Assembly: GCA_944388405.1 (NCBI GenBank)
Contig: CALXIQ010000024.1
Coordinates: forward strand, 100,335 to 164,334
Direction: 5' to 3'
Origin: an uncultured Ruminococcus sp.
GTDB lineage: Bacteria; Bacillota; Clostridia; Oscillospirales; Ruminococcaceae
DNA: 64,000 nt
The notes under the pieces are model-generated. The model was not told the origin of the DNA and made no database searches. It was given only the letters and a program-made list of their open reading frames with translations. Position numbers and translations under genes: made by a program. Of this stretch, positions 61,126-64,000 are shown piece by piece (positions within the stretch are counted from its first letter, which is position 1; each line of letters starts with the position of its first letter).

Positions 61126-62449
61126 GTTTTTCAGACTTGTAAAAAACGAATATATCAAAACTCTTAAAAGAGTTTCAACCAAAATAATGCTTGTGCTGGT
61201 GGTGCTTGCCGCAGTGGCATTGTCGGGAATAGCGGCATTCGGCAAAAGTCAGATGAGCAATGAATACTACTACGTTGAGGATTCTTATGATTACTATCAG
61301 GAACAGATAGACTGGCTTGAAACCACACAGCCTGTAGGCTATGAAAATCAGCTAACCCTTTATGAGTACCTACAGGAAGCCGGAGTTGAGCTGGACGACG
61401 TCCGTTATGAGGTTGCCGAAAGCCTTGCCGCCACACTGGAAGGCGTGGAGCTTGTGGAATCACTTGATTCGCTTTTTGTAAACGATGATTGGCAGGCAGT
61501 GTGCGAAGTTTTAAGGGATAACACCATCAATGAAGGGGACAAATGGGCGTATCAGTACCGAATAGACAATAACATTCCCTTCGGCGACACTTGGAAGGAC
61601 GATGCTATAACTCAGGCTGCTCAGGCAAAAACCGCCCTTGCGGCAGTAGATCTCGATATGCTCAGTTCCGACGAGGCGGAGCAGTACAGAGAAATGCAGG
61701 AAACGGAACAGCTTGCGCTTTACAGACTTGACAATAACATTGAACGCAACACCGCCGACAATATGTCCCTGTTTGACACCTACGAAGCGGATCAGATTGA
61801 TTTCTGGACGGTGTTCTATACCTCAGCTTCAATGATTTCAATAGTCGGTTTGCTGATAATAGTGGTAGCGGGAAGCTCGGTAGCAAGTGAATTTTCACAG
61901 GGAACAATAAAGTTTCTGCTGATAAATCCCGTAAAGCGGTGGAAGATTCTTATGTCCAAGTATTTTACGGTGATTTCCCTGGGATATATAATGCTTGCGC
62001 TGCTTTACCTTGTAATGATTCCGGCAATCGGCGTGTTTATCGGCTTTGACGGAATAAGCGCTCCCTATCTGTACGTTGACGACGGAGTAGTTCACACCAT
62101 GTCGAGCTTTCTGCGTGCAGTGCAGATGTATCTGCTCAACAGCGTTTCCATAATTGTAATGGCTACTCTGGCATTTGCAATCTCGTCACTTTTCAGAAGT
62201 GCGGCTTTCTCGATTGGTGTTACAGTATTCCTGATGCTTATGGGAAATACAATAGTAACCCTTCTCAGAGCCTTTAATCAGGACTGGGCAAGATACCTGG
62301 TGTTCTCAAACACCGATCTGGCGTCAATCGCCGAGGGAACACCCCTCTTCGCTCAGCAGTCGCTGACCTTTGCAATAGTTGTGCTTATAGCACATATGGC
62401 GGTGTTTATTCTCACCGCATGGGACGGCTTTGTAAAGAGGGAAGTATAG
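61118..62449 (+). CDS. ABC-2 type permease
   Basis: 443 residues from a TTG start 8 nt after GGGAGG; the GTG at 61109 overlaps that site. One helix at about 21-43, then a very large outside loop (about 45-225, charged, many Tyr/Asp/Glu), and five or more helices in the C-terminal half. This is the ABC-2 layout of bacitracin- and lantibiotic-type exporters, where the large loop often senses the antibiotic. Substrate unknown. Confidence 0.9.
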   Translation: MAKFFRLVKNEYIKTLKRVSTKIMLVLVVLAAVALSGIAAFGKSQMSNEYYYVEDSYDYYQEQIDWLETTQPVGYENQLTLYEYLQEAGVELDDVRYEVAESLAATLEGVELVESLDSLFVNDDWQAVCEVLRDNTINEGDKWAYQYRIDNNIPFGDTWKDDAITQAAQAKTALAAVDLDMLSSDEAEQYREMQETEQLALYRLDNNIERNTADNMSLFDTYEADQIDFWTVFYTSASMISIVGLLIIVVAGSSVASEFSQGTIKFLLINPVKRWKILMSKYFTVISLGYIMLALLYLVMIPAIGVFIGFDGISAPYLYVDDGVVHTMSSFLRAVQMYLLNSVSIIVMATLAFAISSLFRSAAFSIGVTVFLMLMGNTIVTLLRAFNQDWARYLVFSNTDLASIAEGTPLFAQQSLTFAIVVLIAHMAVFILTAWDGFVKREV

Positions 62450-62464
62450 CGAAAAAGAAAGTAT

Positions 62465-62515
62465 AAAAAATCGCCTTGAAGCTGAGAAATCATGCTTCAA
62501 GGCGATTATATATTT
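62465..62515. terminator. Bidirectional terminator of the exporter operon and the TSCPD gene
   Basis: AATCGCCTTGAAGC (62469-62482) pairs with GCTTCAAGGCGATT (62494-62507). A T run follows the stem on the minus strand; the plus side is TATATATTTTA. Confidence 0.88.
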
Positions 62516-62542
62516 TATCGGTAAATTTTGCGGTTACAAAAA

Positions 62543-62791
62543 TCAGTGACGTGAAAGCTTCAGAGCTTCCGCCAGCTGAGCGGGACAGGAAGTTCCCTTA
62601 CCGTTGCAGTTGATGTTCTGAAGTTTTTCGATAACGTCCTCCACCTTCATGCCAGTGGCAAGTCTGGCAACTCCCTGAGTATTTCCGTTGCAGCCGCCTA
62701 CAAATTCAACGCTTTTAACAATTCCGTCCTCAACCTCAACGTTTATCTTTCTGGAGCATATTCCGTGGGTCTTGTAGCTTATTTTATCCAT
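62543..62791 (-). CDS. TSCPD-domain protein (TIGR03905-like)
   Basis: 82 residues, one TSCPD domain: THGICSRKINVEVEDG, then VEFVGGCNGNTQGVARL and NGKGTSCPAQLAEAL. The four cysteines are those usual in the family and may bind metal; the same domain occurs at the C-terminus of some class II ribonucleotide reductases. As a stand-alone protein its function is unknown. GAGGA precedes the ATG. Confidence 0.9.
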   Translation of the reverse strand: MDKISYKTHGICSRKINVEVEDGIVKSVEFVGGCNGNTQGVARLATGMKVEDVIEKLQNINCNGKGTSCPAQLAEALKLSRH

Positions 62792-62898
62792 AATAATCCT
62801 CCTCTTGTTGTGTTCCGTTATTCTAAACTTTTAATATGACTGATATGGAAGAAAGCTAAAAACATACGTGACGCCGTTAAGCGTTCCTTACAGAGATA

Positions 62899-63765
62899 TC
62901 AGGTTTTAATTGTAGTATGTTTGGCTTTCTGAGCGTTTATGTGTATCAGCTTAAAAAGCTTGTCAAGGTTTTCCTTGTCGGTTGTCATGCTTCCGATATG
63001 GGTGGAAACCTCGTTATAAAGGCCGTGGAAATCAGAACCGCCGGTGCAAATTAGGTCGTGCTCTGCCGCAAATTCCAGCAGCTTCTTTTGTTTTTCTTCG
63101 TCAGCCGAATGGTGATATACTTCAATTCCGTCCAGCTTGCCCGCCTCCGTCAGCTCGTAAAGCAAATCTATATTGTCAAACATGTAAGGATGAGCCATTA
63201 CCGCAACGCCCTTGGAGGAATGAATCAAGTCGAGCACAAAATTAACATCGGGATATTCACGTGTGACAAGACACTCGCCGTCTGGGTATTTAAAGAGCCT
63301 GTCGTTTACAGAGCCGTAAAGCTCGGTAGCGTATCCGTAATTGACAAGTGCCCTCATTATATGTTGTTTGAATATGCTTTTTGAGCCTTTTGTATACATT
63401 CTTACCGCATCGGACGGAATAGGATAGCGCTCCATAACCTTTTCAATCATGTCCTTTGCACATTCGGTTCTGATTGAACAGGATTTAAGGCACAGCCCTT
63501 CAAGACGGTCAGGCTTCTGAGGAGCATAGCATAGTATGTGAACCTTTGAATTTCTTTTTTTGTCCCATGCCGAAAGCTCAACAGCGGGAATGACTTTTAC
63601 GCCATAGCGCTCGCCCAGAATCTGAGCGCGGTTTGACGAAGAAAGAGTGTCATGATCGGTTATGGCAAGAAAATCAAGTTCCATTCTTTTTGCCTGAGCT
63701 ATAACCTCTTCAATTCCCAGAGAGCCGTCAGACAGCGTCGTGTGACAATGTAAATCGCCAACCAT
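62899..63765 (-). CDS. PHP-domain phosphoesterase
   Basis: 288 residues with the four PHP motifs: DLHCHTTLSDGS, AITDHDTLS, a central Glu (AVELSA), then MAHPYMFD and GGSDFHG. Matches the YciV/RnaAM group that hydrolyses 3',5'-bisphosphonucleotides or short RNA, though substrate is inferred. GGAGG precedes the ATG on the minus strand. Last gene in the window. Confidence 0.9.
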   Translation of the reverse strand: MVGDLHCHTTLSDGSLGIEEVIAQAKRMELDFLAITDHDTLSSSNRAQILGERYGVKVIPAVELSAWDKKRNSKVHILCYAPQKPDRLEGLCLKSCSIRTECAKDMIEKVMERYPIPSDAVRMYTKGSKSIFKQHIMRALVNYGYATELYGSVNDRLFKYPDGECLVTREYPDVNFVLDLIHSSKGVAVMAHPYMFDNIDLLYELTEAGKLDGIEVYHHSADEEKQKKLLEFAAEHDLICTGGSDFHGLYNEVSTHIGSMTTDKENLDKLFKLIHINAQKAKHTTIKT

Positions 63766-63937
63766 AGCGAGTCCTCCATTCTTTAGCTTGTATGAGCTGA
63801 AAAAACAACAATATAATTATAACATATTTACTTCAAATAATCAAGTTCTAAAAGTAAATTGACAAATTCACAGCTGTTCAGTAGTCAATGATAGTTGACA
63901 CATACTCTCAAAAAAATATAGTGATAAGTAGAATATC

Positions 63938-63988
63938 GCAAATTTTCATTTTGTAGGAGCCGGAGGCGACGGAGAAATGAAAATTTGC
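63938..63988. repeat. 14-bp perfect inverted repeat at window edge
   Basis: GCAAATTTTCATTT (63938-63951) and AAATGAAAATTTGC (63975-63988) flank a 23-nt GC-rich loop containing GGAGCCGGAGGCGACGGAG. Low-GC arms around a GC-rich loop with no T tract look more like an interspersed palindromic element than a terminator. A second weaker pairing, GAGCCG/CGGCTT, extends around it. Confidence 0.6.
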
Positions 63989-64000
63989 AGACGGCTTACA

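Overview
The window looks like chromosomal DNA from a Gram-positive, endospore-forming anaerobe of the class Clostridia, most likely a gut Ruminococcaceae/Oscillospirales-type bacterium. Supporting signs are sporulation genes (spmA, spmB, spoIIP), an AbrB-type regulator, IreB, an LPxTG surface protein, TSCPD and PrsA-like proteins, T-box and lysine riboswitch control, the MEP isoprenoid enzyme IspD, consensus TTGACA/TATAAT promoters with 17-nt spacers, and strong GGAGG ribosome-binding sites. The species is an inference. I see no tRNA or rRNA gene, no CRISPR array, no prophage and no insertion sequence.

Layout. 1-10.6 kb is housekeeping: the 3' part of dnaE, an M16 peptidase pair (yfmF/yfmH), lgt-folD, then rpsO and pnp, each behind a structured RNA leader. 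10.6-12.9 kb holds spmA-spmB, an AbrB-like regulator with a zinc ribbon, and an HD hydrolase. 13.0-20.1 kb is the most distinctive region, a predicted vitamin B12 uptake operon. A cobalamin riboswitch with an intrinsic terminator precedes a small HNH_repeat protein, an LPxTG wall-anchored protein with a DUF4430 (transcobalamin-like) domain and an alpha/alpha toroid, a membrane-anchored DUF4430 protein, EcfT, and a three-part EcfA-EcfA'-S fusion.

20.2-29.1 kb carries a CmpB-like membrane protein, ispD, an atypical PRPP synthetase, a metallophosphatase with a small PAS protein, tgt, mntP, a HAD phosphatase and an acyl-CoA synthetase. 29.3-33 kb is pheST under a T-box. 33.2-38.2 kb has ireB, glyA, and the lysine operon asd-dapA-dapB read leftward from an L-box riboswitch. 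38.3-43.4 kb has queA, a 49-residue membrane peptide gene, a VanY-like peptidase, spoIIP and pepF. 43.5-49.4 kb is a leftward cell-division/cell-wall cluster: a CdaR-like regulator, ftsE, ftsX and two paralogous coiled-coil LytM (M23) hydrolases.

49.9-56.3 kb has rimM, a membrane protein with a sigma-factor-like N-terminus, trmD, HPr, recD2, a ComF-family gene and two tiny overlapping genes. The window ends with a PrsA-like foldase, a GDPD/pentapeptide-repeat pair, an ABC exporter with a membrane-anchored partner, a TSCPD protein, a PHP phosphoesterase, and a long palindrome at the right edge.

Several units work together. The B12 operon reads as a capture-relay-import chain. FtsEX with two LytM hydrolases suggests ATP-driven control of septal wall cleavage. 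tgt and queA, though unlinked, both serve queuosine tRNA modification. rpsO-pnp keeps the classic synteny with a candidate RNase III control hairpin. The main cautions are start-codon choice for several genes (lgt, vanY-like, the upstream M23 gene) and that all functions are homology readings made by eye.
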